Shown piece by piece: positions 18,048 through 26,519 of a stretch of DNA of 64,000 nucleotides. Positions within the stretch are counted from its first letter, which is position 1, and each line of letters opens with the position of its first letter. Both the position numbers and the translations under genes were made by a program. The notes under the pieces are model-generated. The model ran no database searches and was not told the DNA's origin. It worked only from the letters and a program-made list of their open reading frames with translations. Source of the stretch: Flavobacteriaceae bacterium (GTDB taxonomy: Bacteria; Bacteroidota; Bacteroidia; Flavobacteriales; Flavobacteriaceae); NCBI GenBank assembly GCA_947453885.1, contig CANGIF010000008.1:24679-88678 (forward strand), in the 5' to 3' direction.

Positions 18048-18476
18048 TTATAAAGCATTTAAAACCGACATAATTTCTTCTCCATATTTCTCAATTCTAT
18101 GATTTCCAAAGTTTTTTATTTCTTTTAACTCTTCAATAGATCTTGGGTTTGATTTAGCAATTGCAGCTAAATGAGCATTATAACAAATCATAAAAGGAGA
18201 CCAATTAAGATTTTGAGCTACATTATTTCGCCAACTTTTTAATGCATCGTAGGTTTTTAATTCATTTTCTGAAAATTGGAAGTCACTATTCTTTTCTTTT
18301 TTTTCTTTTTTTGGTTCAAAAAAAAGTAATACAGACCAATAATCGATTGAACTTGTGGTAACAAAATGTGTTGAAGTTACTTTGATTTCCACTTCATTTA
18401 GAAAAGCATTCATTATGTCTTGATCGTTTTGACAATGCTCTTTAGATAATCGAATGTTAAATACTTTACTATTCAT
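18048..18476 (-). CDS. HRDC-domain protein
   Basis: 142 residues. The C-terminal ~70 form an HRDC domain (ALKSWRNNVAQNLNWSPFMI, then NPRSIEELKEIKNFGNHRIEKYG), the helical nucleic-acid-binding module otherwise found at the end of RecQ helicases and RNase D. The N-terminal half has no recognised domain, and no helicase or nuclease part is present, so this is a stand-alone HRDC protein. It is 17 bases downstream of ssb on the same strand and may be cotranscribed with it, suggesting a DNA-processing role; that is inference from context. Confidence 0.75.
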   Translation of the reverse strand: MNSKVFNIRLSKEHCQNDQDIMNAFLNEVEIKVTSTHFVTTSSIDYWSVLLFFEPKKEKKEKNSDFQFSENELKTYDALKSWRNNVAQNLNWSPFMICYNAHLAAIAKSNPRSIEELKEIKNFGNHRIEKYGEEIMSVLNAL

Positions 18477-18493
18477 AATAAATTGGGTTTACA

Positions 18494-18826
18494 TTATTTT
18501 CCTAATAACAACACTTCATTTGCGACTACTTCGGTAATGAAGCGTTTGATGCCCTCTTTGTCGTCGTAGCTTCTGTGTGTAAGCTTACCGTCTATTGCTA
18601 TTTCTTTTCCTTTAGTTACTAGTTTTTCGATTATATCGGCGGTTTTCCCCCAGGCCACTACTCGGTGCCATTCTGTTTGTTCAATTTTCTCACCTTTTTC
18701 GTTGGTGTAATAGTCGTTTGTAGCGAGTGTGATTGTGGCTACTTTTTTCCCTTTTTCAAAGGTTTTGATTTCTGGTTGTTGTCCTACGTGACCAATTAAC
18801 TGTACTCTGTTTTTCATTGCATTCAT
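18494..18826 (-). CDS. ssb: Single-stranded DNA-binding protein, short form without acidic tail
   Basis: 110 residues: one OB fold with the SSB signatures NRVQLIGHVGQQPEI, ATNDYYTNEKGEK, EWHRVVAWGKTADI and GKLTHRSYDDKEG. It ends at NEVLLLGK, straight after the last OB strand, so the disordered linker and acidic DDDIPF-type tip used by classical SSB to recruit partner proteins are missing. It is therefore probably a second, accessory SSB rather than the main replicative one. Two N-terminal methionines are possible (18826 or 18817). The gene faces away from a zinc-ribbon gene across a 190-base spacer that contains a palindromic array. Confidence 0.88.
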   Translation of the reverse strand: MNAMKNRVQLIGHVGQQPEIKTFEKGKKVATITLATNDYYTNEKGEKIEQTEWHRVVAWGKTADIIEKLVTKGKEIAIDGKLTHRSYDDKEGIKRFITEVVANEVLLLGK

Positions 18827-18934
18827 GGCTTTTTCTTTTAATTGTTATTATTTATTTGTTTATTGTCGGTTGTTTTTATTTGTTTCCGACGATGCAAAGT
18901 TGTGGTGGTTGGTGTAGCTTATTCGGTAGTTATT

Positions 18935-18977
18935 CGTTTACATACGGATGTAAACGGGAGTAACCGTTTGTAAACGG
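18935..18977. promoter_or_regulatory. Operator-like array of GTAAACG half-sites between ssb and the zinc-ribbon gene
   Basis: A perfect inverted repeat, CGTTTACAT (18935-18943) and ATGTAAACG (18948-18956), is followed by a second palindrome, CCGTTT (18964-18969) and AAACGG (18972-18977). GTAAACGG occurs at 18950 and 18970, exactly 20 bases apart; CGTTTAC at 18935 and CGTTTGT at 18965 are 30 bases apart, so the half-sites fall on one face of the helix. The second palindrome contains the -33 TTTG of the downstream promoter. Confidence 0.6.
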
Positions 18978-18996
18978 AACTTTTTTTTTATATTTG
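18967..18996 (+). promoter_or_regulatory. Promoter of the zinc-ribbon gene (TTTG, 18-base spacer, TATATTTG)
   Basis: TTTG at 18967-18970 and TATATTTG at 18989-18996 match both Bacteroidota sigma-factor elements with an 18-base spacer. Transcription would begin near 19001, about 18 bases before the ATG at 19019. The -33 element is embedded in a palindrome, implying repression. Confidence 0.65.
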
Positions 18997-19018
18997 TTTG
19001 ATTATAACTATTTTGATT

Positions 19019-19369
19019 ATGCTAAAAACATGTTTGGAATGTGGGGAAAAAATTGTAGGTAGAGAGGATAAAAAGTTTTGTAATGATGGTTGTCGGAATT
19101 CGTTTAACAATAAAATGAATAAGGACAGTACTAATTATATGCGGACGATTAACAATAAGCTTCGGAAGAATTATAGGGTTTTGTGCGGGCTTAATGTGGA
19201 GGGGAAGACAAAAACGAGTGAATCAAAATTGTTGAGTTTGGGTTTTGATTTTGATTATTTTACGAATGTTTTGAATACTAAGAGTGGTAATTCGTATCGG
19301 TTTGTTTATGATCAAGGTTATTTGGTTTTGGCTGATGGTTTTATTATGTTGGTTAAAAGGGCTTTTTAG
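19019..19369 (+). CDS. Small zinc-ribbon protein of unknown function
   Basis: 116 residues from ATG 19019, placed just after the promoter. The N-terminus has four cysteines in a zinc-ribbon pattern (CLECGEKI, then KKFCNDGCRNSFNN). The rest is basic and then mixed, with LLSLGFDFDYF and a C-terminal strand-rich part (SYRFVYDQGYLVLADGF). I do not recognise a named family; similar small proteins occur in Bacteroidota. A nucleic-acid-binding or regulatory role is plausible from the zinc ribbon, the divergent ssb and the operator-like array over its own promoter, which would fit autoregulation. No experimental function can be assigned. Confidence 0.7.
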   Translation: MLKTCLECGEKIVGREDKKFCNDGCRNSFNNKMNKDSTNYMRTINNKLRKNYRVLCGLNVEGKTKTSESKLLSLGFDFDYFTNVLNTKSGNSYRFVYDQGYLVLADGFIMLVKRAF

Positions 19370-19675
19370 TTGGGTTTGGAATACTATTGGTATTGTTCTA
19401 ATTTAAGATAAAAAGGTTGATTTCAAGAATTGTTTTTGGTGTTTCTTTTTAAAAGTTGAATGTTTAAAACGATCAAAGCTCCCTGTTTTGATCGTTTTTT
19501 ATTATTAGTTATAAACGAAACGGCTTTGCGGCATTGGTGAGAATGCTTGGTGACTCGCAATGAATGATTAGGGGTTGGGTTCAAGTTTGTACTGCATATT
19601 TCGATTGGTTCGATTTTTTGGTTATTTTTGTTTGGTTAAAAGTAGTTTTCGGTGGGTTTTTAAATTGAATTAGCA
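19370..19675. other. 306-base spacer between the zinc-ribbon gene and the M28 peptidase
   Basis: Apart from the terminator at 19466-19500, this spacer shows no gene, no tRNA-like fold and no clear promoter box. Confidence 0.4.
19466..19500 (+). terminator. Intrinsic terminator
   Basis: 12-base perfect stem, AAAACGATCAAA (19466-19477) with TTTGATCGTTTT (19487-19498), a 9-base loop and a run of T. It lies about 100 bases after the zinc-ribbon gene. Confidence 0.8.
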
Positions 19676-21979
19676 ATGAGAAATAGCTTTAGGTCTTTGA
19701 TTTCGGTAGTGGTTTTGATGGTTATGGGGTTTGGGGTTTTTTATTTTATGAAGCCTCAGGCAGCTGGTAGCGATGAATCGGCTGCTGTTTTTTCGACCAA
19801 AAGAGCTTTGGTTCATGTTAAAAAAATGGCTGTTTTACCACATTATGTTGGGTCTGATCAGCATGAAGTTGTAGCTCAATATGTGGCTGGTGAGTTGCGA
19901 AAGATGGGTTTGGAACCTGTTGTTCAGGAAGGTTTTGAGTTGTCTGATTGGGGCAATTTGACGCACCCTAAAAATATTATGGCGCGAGTTAAAGGTACTG
20001 GAAAAGGTAAGGCTTTGTTGCTTTTATCGCATTATGATAGTGCTCCGCATGGATTTTCGTGTGGTGCTAGCGATGATGCTGTGGGTGTTGCTACAGTTTT
20101 AGAAGGAGTTAGGGCTTTTTTGCATAGTCATAAAGCGCCTAAAAACGATATTATTATTTTGTTTACAGATGCAGAGGAGTTGGGGTTGAACGGTGCAGGA
20201 CTTTTTGTGATGCATCATGGCTGGGCAAAGGATATTGGGTTGGCGATTAATTTTGAAGCTAGAGGAAGTTCGGGTCCTAGTTTTATGTTGATGGAGGTTA
20301 CTAAAGGAAATGCGGCAATGGTTCAAGGATTTTCTGCTGCTCACCCTGAGTTTGGGGTTTCCAATTCGTTGTTGTATAGTATTTACAAGATGTTGCCTAA
20401 CGATACTGATTTGACTGTTTTTAGGGAGCAAGGTCGTATTCAGGGATTTAATTTTGCATTTATTGATAATCATTTTAATTATCATACGGCTCAGGATGAC
20501 TATGCTCATTTGGATGTTACTACTTTGGAGCATCAAGGAAGTTATTTGATGCCAATGTTGGATTATTTTTCTGAAACTAATTTGGGACGTTTGGTTTCTA
20601 AGGACGATTGGGTTTATTTTAATACGCCGTTTGGATTTTTTAGCTATCCTTTTTCGTGGTTGTTACCTATTTGGGTAGTTACTTTTCTTGTATTTATAGG
20701 AATAGTTTTTGTGGGAGTTGGAAAAAGAAGTTTGGAGCCATTGGCTATTTTAAAAGGGTTTATTCCTTTTCTTATTGCTTTGATTGGTGCTGGTTTATTG
20801 ACTTTTTCAGGTTGGAAACTGGTGTTATACAGTTATCCTCAGTATGCCGATATTTTGCAGGGATTTACGTACAACGGACATTCTTATATTGCGGCATTTG
20901 TTTTGCTTGGATTAAGTATGTGTTTTGTGGTTTACCAAAAATTTTCGGCAGAAAAAATGACTTTGAGTTATGCAATTGTCCCTATTTTTGTTTGGTTGAT
21001 TATTAATTTGGTATTGGTTTTTAAATTGCCGGGTGCTGGGTTTTTAATTTTCCCAGCTATTTCGGGTTTGTTGATGCTACTTTATCCTATTGTTACACAA
21101 AAGACGAGTTTGTTTCTACAGCTGGTTTTAGCATTACCGGTTTTAATTTTACTAGTTCCTTTTATTCAGATGTTTCCAATTGGGTTAGGTCTCAAAATAC
21201 TTTATGGTAGTATTGTTTTGGTGGTTTTTTCATTTGGATTGTTGTTGCCTATTTTTGGGGAGTTTAAGTACAAATATTGGTGGGCATTATTATTTTTTGT
21301 TGGTTCGTGTGGGTTTTTTATAAATGCACATTTACATTCGGGTTACTCAAAAGGGGCTGGAAAACCGAATAGTTTGTTATACGTTTTAGATAAAGAACAA
21401 AATAAAGCAGTTTGGGCTACTTATGATTTGAATTTAGATGTTTGGACCAAAACGTATTTGACCAATAAGCCTGATTTGGGTGGTATTTGGAACACTTTTC
21501 CGTTGTATAGCAAATACCATTCAGATTTTACGTTTACTAAAGCCGCTCCAGTTGTAGCTATTTCTGGGCCAAGTATTCAATTTACAAAAGACAGTATAGG
21601 CGGCAATTTTCGGTATTTGAAAATTAAGATAACACCAAACAGAAAAGTGAATAGGTACGATGTTTTTGCTAATTTGGCTATTGATTTATTTCATTTTAAA
21701 GCCAATGGCACAACCTGTATTAGTCAAAAAGGAATTGTTTTTGATCGAAATGATTCAAAAGTAATTAGTTATTATGTTGTAAACAATGAGCCTTTGGAAC
21801 TGGAATTTGATATGGATGCTTCAATGCCATTAGACATGGATTTGTTGGAAAGTTCGTTTGACTTGTTGTACAATCCTGTATTTAAAATTGCTAAACGAAA
21901 TTCGTGGATGCTTCCAACTCCTTTTGTTTTGAATGACGCCGTTGTTTTACATCAAAAAGTAAATCCAACTTCCAATTAG
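19676..21979 (+). CDS. M28-family zinc peptidase with C-terminal membrane domain
   Basis: 767 residues. One N-terminal membrane segment (LISVVVLMVMGFGVFYFM) is followed by an extracytoplasmic M28 aminopeptidase domain (about residues 40-300). The di-zinc ligands are recognisable: the histidine in LLLSHYDSAP, the aspartate in GASDDAVGVA, the Glu-Glu pair in FTDAEELGLNG, a later aspartate region and the histidine in FNYHTAQDDYAHLD. About six to eight hydrophobic segments occupy residues ~325-560, followed by a soluble C-terminal domain. This architecture matches membrane-anchored M28 proteins related to Fxna/YfbL-like peptidases; the substrate is unknown. Its TAG stop directly abuts the ATG of the next gene. 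Confidence 0.85.
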   Translation: MRNSFRSLISVVVLMVMGFGVFYFMKPQAAGSDESAAVFSTKRALVHVKKMAVLPHYVGSDQHEVVAQYVAGELRKMGLEPVVQEGFELSDWGNLTHPKNIMARVKGTGKGKALLLLSHYDSAPHGFSCGASDDAVGVATVLEGVRAFLHSHKAPKNDIIILFTDAEELGLNGAGLFVMHHGWAKDIGLAINFEARGSSGPSFMLMEVTKGNAAMVQGFSAAHPEFGVSNSLLYSIYKMLPNDTDLTVFREQGRIQGFNFAFIDNHFNYHTAQDDYAHLDVTTLEHQGSYLMPMLDYFSETNLGRLVSKDDWVYFNTPFGFFSYPFSWLLPIWVVTFLVFIGIVFVGVGKRSLEPLAILKGFIPFLIALIGAGLLTFSGWKLVLYSYPQYADILQGFTYNGHSYIAAFVLLGLSMCFVVYQKFSAEKMTLSYAIVPIFVWLIINLVLVFKLPGAGFLIFPAISGLLMLLYPIVTQKTSLFLQLVLALPVLILLVPFIQMFPIGLGLKILYGSIVLVVFSFGLLLPIFGEFKYKYWWALLFFVGSCGFFINAHLHSGYSKGAGKPNSLLYVLDKEQNKAVWATYDLNLDVWTKTYLTNKPDLGGIWNTFPLYSKYHSDFTFTKAAPVVAISGPSIQFTKDSIGGNFRYLKIKITPNRKVNRYDVFANLAIDLFHFKANGTTCISQKGIVFDRNDSKVISYYVVNNEPLELEFDMDASMPLDMDLLESSFDLLYNPVFKIAKRNSWMLPTPFVLNDAVVLHQKVNPTSN

Positions 21980-22777
21980 ATGGCAACAACAATAAGTGTT
22001 TTAGGTTGTGGTTGGTTAGGAATGCCATTAGCAAAAAATCTTTTGAGTAACTATACCGTAAACGGTTCAACTACTACAGCATCTAAAATTCCAATACTTG
22101 AAGCAATGGGAATTGCCTCTTTTTTGATTGATTTGCCCTACACTAAAGCACCGGATAACCTACTTACTTTTTTAGGAAACGCAGAACAGTTAGTTATAAA
22201 CATTCCGCCAAAGTTGAGGAATAATGGAACTGAAAATTATGTTTCCAAAATTGAAAGTTTACTTTCCTACATAGCGCAATCTAACATAAAGCACGTACTG
22301 TTTATAAGTTCAACTTCTGTTTATGGGGATACCAATTCGATTGTGACAGAAAATACAGCACTTGAACCCACAACCGAAAGTGGCAAACAGTTGGTAGCTG
22401 TTGAACAATTACTTCAAAACAATTCGGCTTTTTTAACTACTGTAGTTCGTTTTGGAGGTTTGATTGGAAAAGACCGACACCCTGTTTATTTTTTGGCAGG
22501 GAAGCAATCAATTGAAAATCCAGAAGGGCCTGTTAATTTAATTCAGCAGGATGATTGTATTGCAATTATTCTAAAGATACTAGCAACAAAAGCCGTTTGG
22601 GGTGCCATTTATAATGCTGTTGCCCCTTTTCATCCTACAAGAAAAGCCTATTATACACAAAAAGCAACAGCTTTACATCTCGATCCTCCCGTGTTTAAAG
22701 AAACAGCTTCAAACGGAAAAATAATTTCGAGTGCGAAACTTATACATGCTTTGCATTATACCTTTAGCACTATATAA
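21980..22777 (+). CDS. NAD(P)-binding epimerase-like protein (atypical extended SDR, YeeZ-like)
   Basis: 265 residues. A Rossmann glycine motif opens the protein (ISVLGCGWLGMPLAKNLL), followed by VLFISSTSVYGDTNS, VVRFGGLIGKDRHPVYFLAG and GAIYNAVAPFHPTRKAYY, which are typical of the atypical SDR group that includes E. coli YeeZ. The catalytic YxxxK is not evident in its standard form, so enzyme activity is uncertain. It starts immediately after the M28 peptidase stop codon, so the two are cotranscribed. The functional link between a membrane peptidase and this oxidoreductase-like protein is unclear. Confidence 0.75.
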   Translation: MATTISVLGCGWLGMPLAKNLLSNYTVNGSTTTASKIPILEAMGIASFLIDLPYTKAPDNLLTFLGNAEQLVINIPPKLRNNGTENYVSKIESLLSYIAQSNIKHVLFISSTSVYGDTNSIVTENTALEPTTESGKQLVAVEQLLQNNSAFLTTVVRFGGLIGKDRHPVYFLAGKQSIENPEGPVNLIQQDDCIAIILKILATKAVWGAIYNAVAPFHPTRKAYYTQKATALHLDPPVFKETASNGKIISSAKLIHALHYTFSTI

Positions 22778-23135
22778 AAACCGTTATCTCAAATCCACCC
22801 ATCTCAGAAATCCAATTTCAAGCAAAAGTTTTCGCAACGCAGCGCAGCTATTTCGTCGACAGAAATTTATTACATGAAGTTGATTCGAAAAGCCACTTTT
22901 GAAAACTATAAAAATTATACAGTATACTTATTGTCGTTGTCCAAAGTCAATCCAAAAGATGCTTATTACTAGAGTATTTTAAACGTTATCATCCAAATTC
23001 GCAAGTACTATTCAGACTTGCTGGCAAAGCGTGTCGGCAAGACTCCGCCAAGTGTTGAAACGCCCAAGTTAAAACCAAAAAAATCCTTCTCAATGGAACA
23101 GGATTTTTTTGTTAGTATTAGTCATTCAAAACAAT
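22778..23135. other. 358-base spacer with a possible gene remnant
   Basis: An ATG at 22874 begins a frame (KLIRKATFENYKNYTVYLLS) interrupted by TAG at 22970-22972, after which the frame continues open to about 23092 with a protein-like KRVGKTPPSVETPKLKPK stretch. This could be a degraded small gene, but I recognise no family. A terminator lies at its right end. Confidence 0.25.
23077..23110 (-). terminator. Intrinsic terminator of the crotonase gene, usable from both sides
   Basis: 11-base stem, AAAAAAATCCT (23077-23087) with AGGATTTTTTT (23100-23110), with a 12-base loop. The A-run and T-run inside the stem allow termination in either direction. It lies 26 bases beyond the stop codon of the leftward crotonase gene. 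Confidence 0.75.
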
Positions 23136-23918
23136 TTATTTACCTGTAAAATTAGCTTTTCTTTTGTCTAAAAAAGCAGTTGTACCTTCTTTAAAATCTT
23201 CGGTTCCAAAGCATTTTCCAAAAGCTTTAATTTCAGTTTCAAAACCGTTAGTTCCTTCTTTAAAACCTGCATTTACGGCAAGAATGGCTTGACTAATTGC
23301 CGCAGGAGAATTTTTTTGAATGCGAAGCGCTAATTTTTTACAAAAATCCAATAAATCAGCATGTGGAACTATGTGATTTACCAGTCCTGAACGGTAAGCA
23401 TCTTCAGCGGTAATCATTCCAGCAGTGAGAATCATTTCCATAGCACGTCCTTTTCCTACAAGTTGAGGTAAACGTTGTGTTCCTCCATAACCAGGAATTA
23501 CACCTAATGAAACCTCCGGAAGTCCCATTTTTGCATTGTCGGAAGCCACTCTAAAATGACAAGACATGGCCAGCTCCAAACCTCCACCAAGCGCAAAACC
23601 ATTTATAGCAGCAATTACTGGAGTGCTTAAATTTTCGACAAAATTAAAAAGTTTTTCTTGACCTTGTTCTGCAAGCTGGGCACCTTCTTCAATAGAAAAG
23701 TTTGCAAATTCGGCTATATCAGCTCCTGCTACAAATGCTTTTTCGCCTTCACCAGTTAAAAGAATAGTTTTTACTTCGCTATTGCTTTCTAATTCTTTAA
23801 AGGCAAGGTGAAGTTCTTGAATTGTATCACCGTTTAAAGCGTTTAGTTTTGAAGGTCGATTAATAGTTATTAGTCCTAAGTTGTTTTCTATGGCAACTAA
23901 AATGTTTTCAAATTTCAT
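23136..23918 (-). CDS. Enoyl-CoA hydratase/isomerase (crotonase family)
   Basis: 260 residues, the usual crotonase length. The oxyanion-hole and active-site blocks are VAGADIAEFANF, INGFALGGGLELAMSC and ASDNAKMGLPEVSLGVIPGYGGTQRLPQ; glutamates in GGGLELA and LPEVSLG occupy the positions of the two catalytic glutamates of enoyl-CoA hydratase. The enzyme hydrates 2-trans-enoyl-CoA in fatty-acid beta-oxidation or related routes. It starts two bases after the sensor kinase stop, so the two are in one transcript even though their roles appear unrelated. Its 3' end is closed by a terminator. Confidence 0.88.
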   Translation of the reverse strand: MKFENILVAIENNLGLITINRPSKLNALNGDTIQELHLAFKELESNSEVKTILLTGEGEKAFVAGADIAEFANFSIEEGAQLAEQGQEKLFNFVENLSTPVIAAINGFALGGGLELAMSCHFRVASDNAKMGLPEVSLGVIPGYGGTQRLPQLVGKGRAMEMILTAGMITAEDAYRSGLVNHIVPHADLLDFCKKLALRIQKNSPAAISQAILAVNAGFKEGTNGFETEIKAFGKCFGTEDFKEGTTAFLDKRKANFTGK

Positions 23919-23920
23919 TT

Positions 23921-25378
23921 TTATTTATTTTTAAGTATTGGTAATGAAACAGTGAATAAGGTTCCTTTTCCAAATTCTGTTTCAAAAGTAATAGTTCCTT
24001 TGTAATTTTCAATAATGTTTTTGATGATTCCTAAGCCCAAACCCATTCCACTACTTTTTGTAGTGAATTTTGGTTCAAAAATATGAGCTGTATTTTCAGG
24101 TTCAATACCTGCTCCGTTGTCTTTTACACTTATACAAACGTTGTCTTGAATTTTGTTTACGGCAACACAAATTGTTTTTTCGATTTGGTTTTCGGGAATA
24201 GATTGAATGGCATTTTTAACCAAATTATTTATAATTCGAATGAGCTGTGTTCTGTCCATTTTTGAAATTATCTCAGTTGCTTCACTTTCAAAAACAATAT
24301 ATTCTTCGTTGAAAATGTCTAAAGCCAATTCAACAACTTCAACAACATTTAGGGTTTCGTTTTGTTGTGCAGGCATGGAAGCAAAGTTAGAAAAAGCGGA
24401 TGCAACGGCACTCATGGTATCGATTTGTTGTATCAAAGTTTCGGAATAATCGTTTATTTTTTGTTTTAAAAGAGGGTCTGCAGGATCAAATTTTCTTTGA
24501 AAACTTTGCACGGTTAATCGCATTGGAGTTAAAGGGTTTTTTATTTCGTGGGCTACTTGTTTTGCCATTTCACGCCAAGCCTCTTCTCGTTCGCTTTGAG
24601 CTAGTTTTAACGCACTTTTTTCAAGTTCGTCAACCATGCCGTTATATGCTTTTATCAATAAATTAATTTCTTTACTATTAGCTTCCAACACAATCTTTTC
24701 ATTTTTCTGATTCAAACTAGTTTCATTTAATTTATCTGAAATAGTTTTTAACGATTTGGTTATATAAGAGGCCAAAAAATAAGCAATTGCAAAAGCAACA
24801 ACTAGCATAAAGCTATACACTTGGGCTAAATGGAATAGATAGTTTTGCAATTCATTTTCATAATAACTATCGTCTTCTACATAAGGTAAATTTAAAATTC
24901 CAAGCGGTTTAAACTTATCGTCTTTAATAACACTGTAGGAAGAACGGTATTTTTTACCGTCAATGTTTTTCAAGTCAACATATCTTTTTTCTAAAGAAGA
25001 CTGAACTAGTTTTAGGATACTAGGTGCAATAGGAGGGGAGATAGTGTCAATAGAAAAAGCTGCTTTTGAGGAAATAATTAGTTTTCCTGAAAGGCTGTAA
25101 ATGTTTATTTCAAGATTGTGAATATCGGAAAGTTCATGAATTTTGTCTTTAAAGATCAAATCTAAATTTACAGCTGTTAGCGGATAGGTTGTGTTTGCTA
25201 AAACATAATTGATGTTTTCTTTAATGGCATCTTCTTTGCGTTCCAATCGTTCTTGGTGGTACACTTTAGCTTCGTCCTTAAACTGAAATATGGAAATAGT
25301 TGCCATTAAAAGCGCTGCTATTACAATAATTACAATCATTGAAAGGAAAATTCTTATTCGCAGCGAAAGCATTGCCAT
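23921..25378 (-). CDS. NtrY-like membrane sensor histidine kinase
   Basis: 485 residues from the ATG at 25378 (an ATG two codons further in is equally possible; a longer frame starts at 25414). Transmembrane helices are at residues ~5-28 and ~190-212, with an extracytoplasmic sensor region between them, then HAMP, then HisKA with the phospho-accepting histidine in QVAHEIKNPLTPMRLTVQSF. The ATPase domain shows IINNLVKNAIQSIP (N box), VKDNGAGIEP (G1) and GMGLGLGIIKNIIE (G2). HEIKNPLTP is characteristic of NtrY-like kinases. No response regulator is adjacent, so its partner and signal are unknown. The crotonase gene follows two bases later. Confidence 0.88.
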   Translation of the reverse strand: MAMLSLRIRIFLSMIVIIVIAALLMATISIFQFKDEAKVYHQERLERKEDAIKENINYVLANTTYPLTAVNLDLIFKDKIHELSDIHNLEINIYSLSGKLIISSKAAFSIDTISPPIAPSILKLVQSSLEKRYVDLKNIDGKKYRSSYSVIKDDKFKPLGILNLPYVEDDSYYENELQNYLFHLAQVYSFMLVVAFAIAYFLASYITKSLKTISDKLNETSLNQKNEKIVLEANSKEINLLIKAYNGMVDELEKSALKLAQSEREEAWREMAKQVAHEIKNPLTPMRLTVQSFQRKFDPADPLLKQKINDYSETLIQQIDTMSAVASAFSNFASMPAQQNETLNVVEVVELALDIFNEEYIVFESEATEIISKMDRTQLIRIINNLVKNAIQSIPENQIEKTICVAVNKIQDNVCISVKDNGAGIEPENTAHIFEPKFTTKSSGMGLGLGIIKNIIENYKGTITFETEFGKGTLFTVSLPILKNK

Positions 25379-25464
25379 TTTAATCCGTTTAGTATTATAT
25401 TTAGTATTTAACAATCAGTATTTTAGTAAAAAGATACAACTTACTAAAAACTAAAAATTTTCAA

Positions 25465-26013
25465 CTAGTTTCGTTCTCTAATTTTTTTATAAAACTTGAA
25501 TCCTAACATGATTAATAAGGAAAACAAAATAATTCCGATTACACCAAAAATCCAGTTGAATTCATTTTTTAAAATTACTAAAAAAACTACTGCAAATAAA
25601 ATTATAGTAGCTCCTTCATTCCAAAGGCGCATATAATTGGAAGTATATTTGAATTCATCTCTTTGCAATTGTGTGTAATATTGATGGCATTTCAAATGGT
25701 ATAAATACAATAGAAAAACAAAACCAAGTTTTACATGCATCCAAGGCATTTGTAGCCAAGCACTCCCCACTGGTGTAAAAAACAACATCCAAAAAGCAAA
25801 AAAACTAGCTAAAATAGCACTTGGCCAAGTAATAATATACCATAATCGATAGGTCATTATTTTGTACTGTTTCAACAAAATTTCGCGTTCAGGAGTTGGT
25901 TTTTCATTAGCTTCTATTTGATATACAAATAATCGAACAATGTAAAACAACCCTGCAAACCAAGTGGTTATAAATATAAGATGGAGTGATTTTAGGTAGT
26001 TGTAAAGTTCCAT
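25465..26013 (-). CDS. hemJ: HemJ-type protoporphyrinogen IX oxidase
   Basis: 182 residues with four to five membrane helices. The N-terminus HLIFITTWFAGLFYIVRLFVYQ and the block MPWMHVKLGFVFLLYLYHLKCH carry the conserved histidine and lysine of the HemJ (UPF0093/CopD-like) family. HemJ oxidises protoporphyrinogen IX to protoporphyrin IX in the membrane, the step just before ferrochelatase, and no hemG or hemY is seen in the window. It lies two bases after a lipoprotein gene and one gene from hemH, and the other heme genes lie on the opposite arm, which supports the assignment strongly. Confidence 0.85.
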   Translation of the reverse strand: MELYNYLKSLHLIFITTWFAGLFYIVRLFVYQIEANEKPTPEREILLKQYKIMTYRLWYIITWPSAILASFFAFWMLFFTPVGSAWLQMPWMHVKLGFVFLLYLYHLKCHQYYTQLQRDEFKYTSNYMRLWNEGATIILFAVVFLVILKNEFNWIFGVIGIILFSLLIMLGFKFYKKIRERN

Positions 26014-26015
26014 AG

Positions 26016-26501
26016 TTATTTTGATATTTCAATTTTAGTTTTAAGCAAATTATATAGTCTATTAGTGTTTTCAGAAACATCTGACCATATTCCTACCGAA
26101 TTGTAGCTACACGTTAAGGTTGTGTGTCTATCTTTTAAACTTATTCGAATATTTCCAGCAAAACAAGTAGCCGATTTGTCCGTAAAAGTAGGTTTTGTTA
26201 TTATTTCGTATACCAATTTATGAATCGAGTCTCTTTCCTTTTTATTTAATTTAAACCGCTTATTTTCGACATTTTTTAATTTATAATTTACAACACCATT
26301 TTTAAGAGAAACTTTTTCAAAATACATTTTTTTAAATGATGCAGTATCAGTTTCATTAAAGATAATTATTTCTTGATTTCCATTCTCCAATATAATTTTC
26401 TCCCAAGTATTTTCAATTTTTTTAAAGGCCTCCTTTTTCTTACAAGATGTTATTGAAAGAAACAGAAATAAACAAAACACAAACTTAATAACATTGACCA
26501 T
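26016..26501 (-). CDS. Predicted lipoprotein between hemH and hemJ
   Basis: 161 residues with a lipoprotein signal (MVNVIKFVFCLFLFLSITSC, lipidated cysteine in ITSC), followed by a lysine-rich linker. Two further features are visible: TDKSATCFAGNIRISLKDR and TLTCSYNSVG each contain one cysteine, which could form a disulphide in the periplasm. I recognise no family. It is 18 bases after hemH and two bases before hemJ, so it belongs to the same transcript; a link to heme is suggested by position only. Confidence 0.65.
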   Translation of the reverse strand: MVNVIKFVFCLFLFLSITSCKKKEAFKKIENTWEKIILENGNQEIIIFNETDTASFKKMYFEKVSLKNGVVNYKLKNVENKRFKLNKKERDSIHKLVYEIITKPTFTDKSATCFAGNIRISLKDRHTTLTCSYNSVGIWSDVSENTNRLYNLLKTKIEISK

Positions 26502-26519
26502 TTTAAAGTTTAATTCAAA

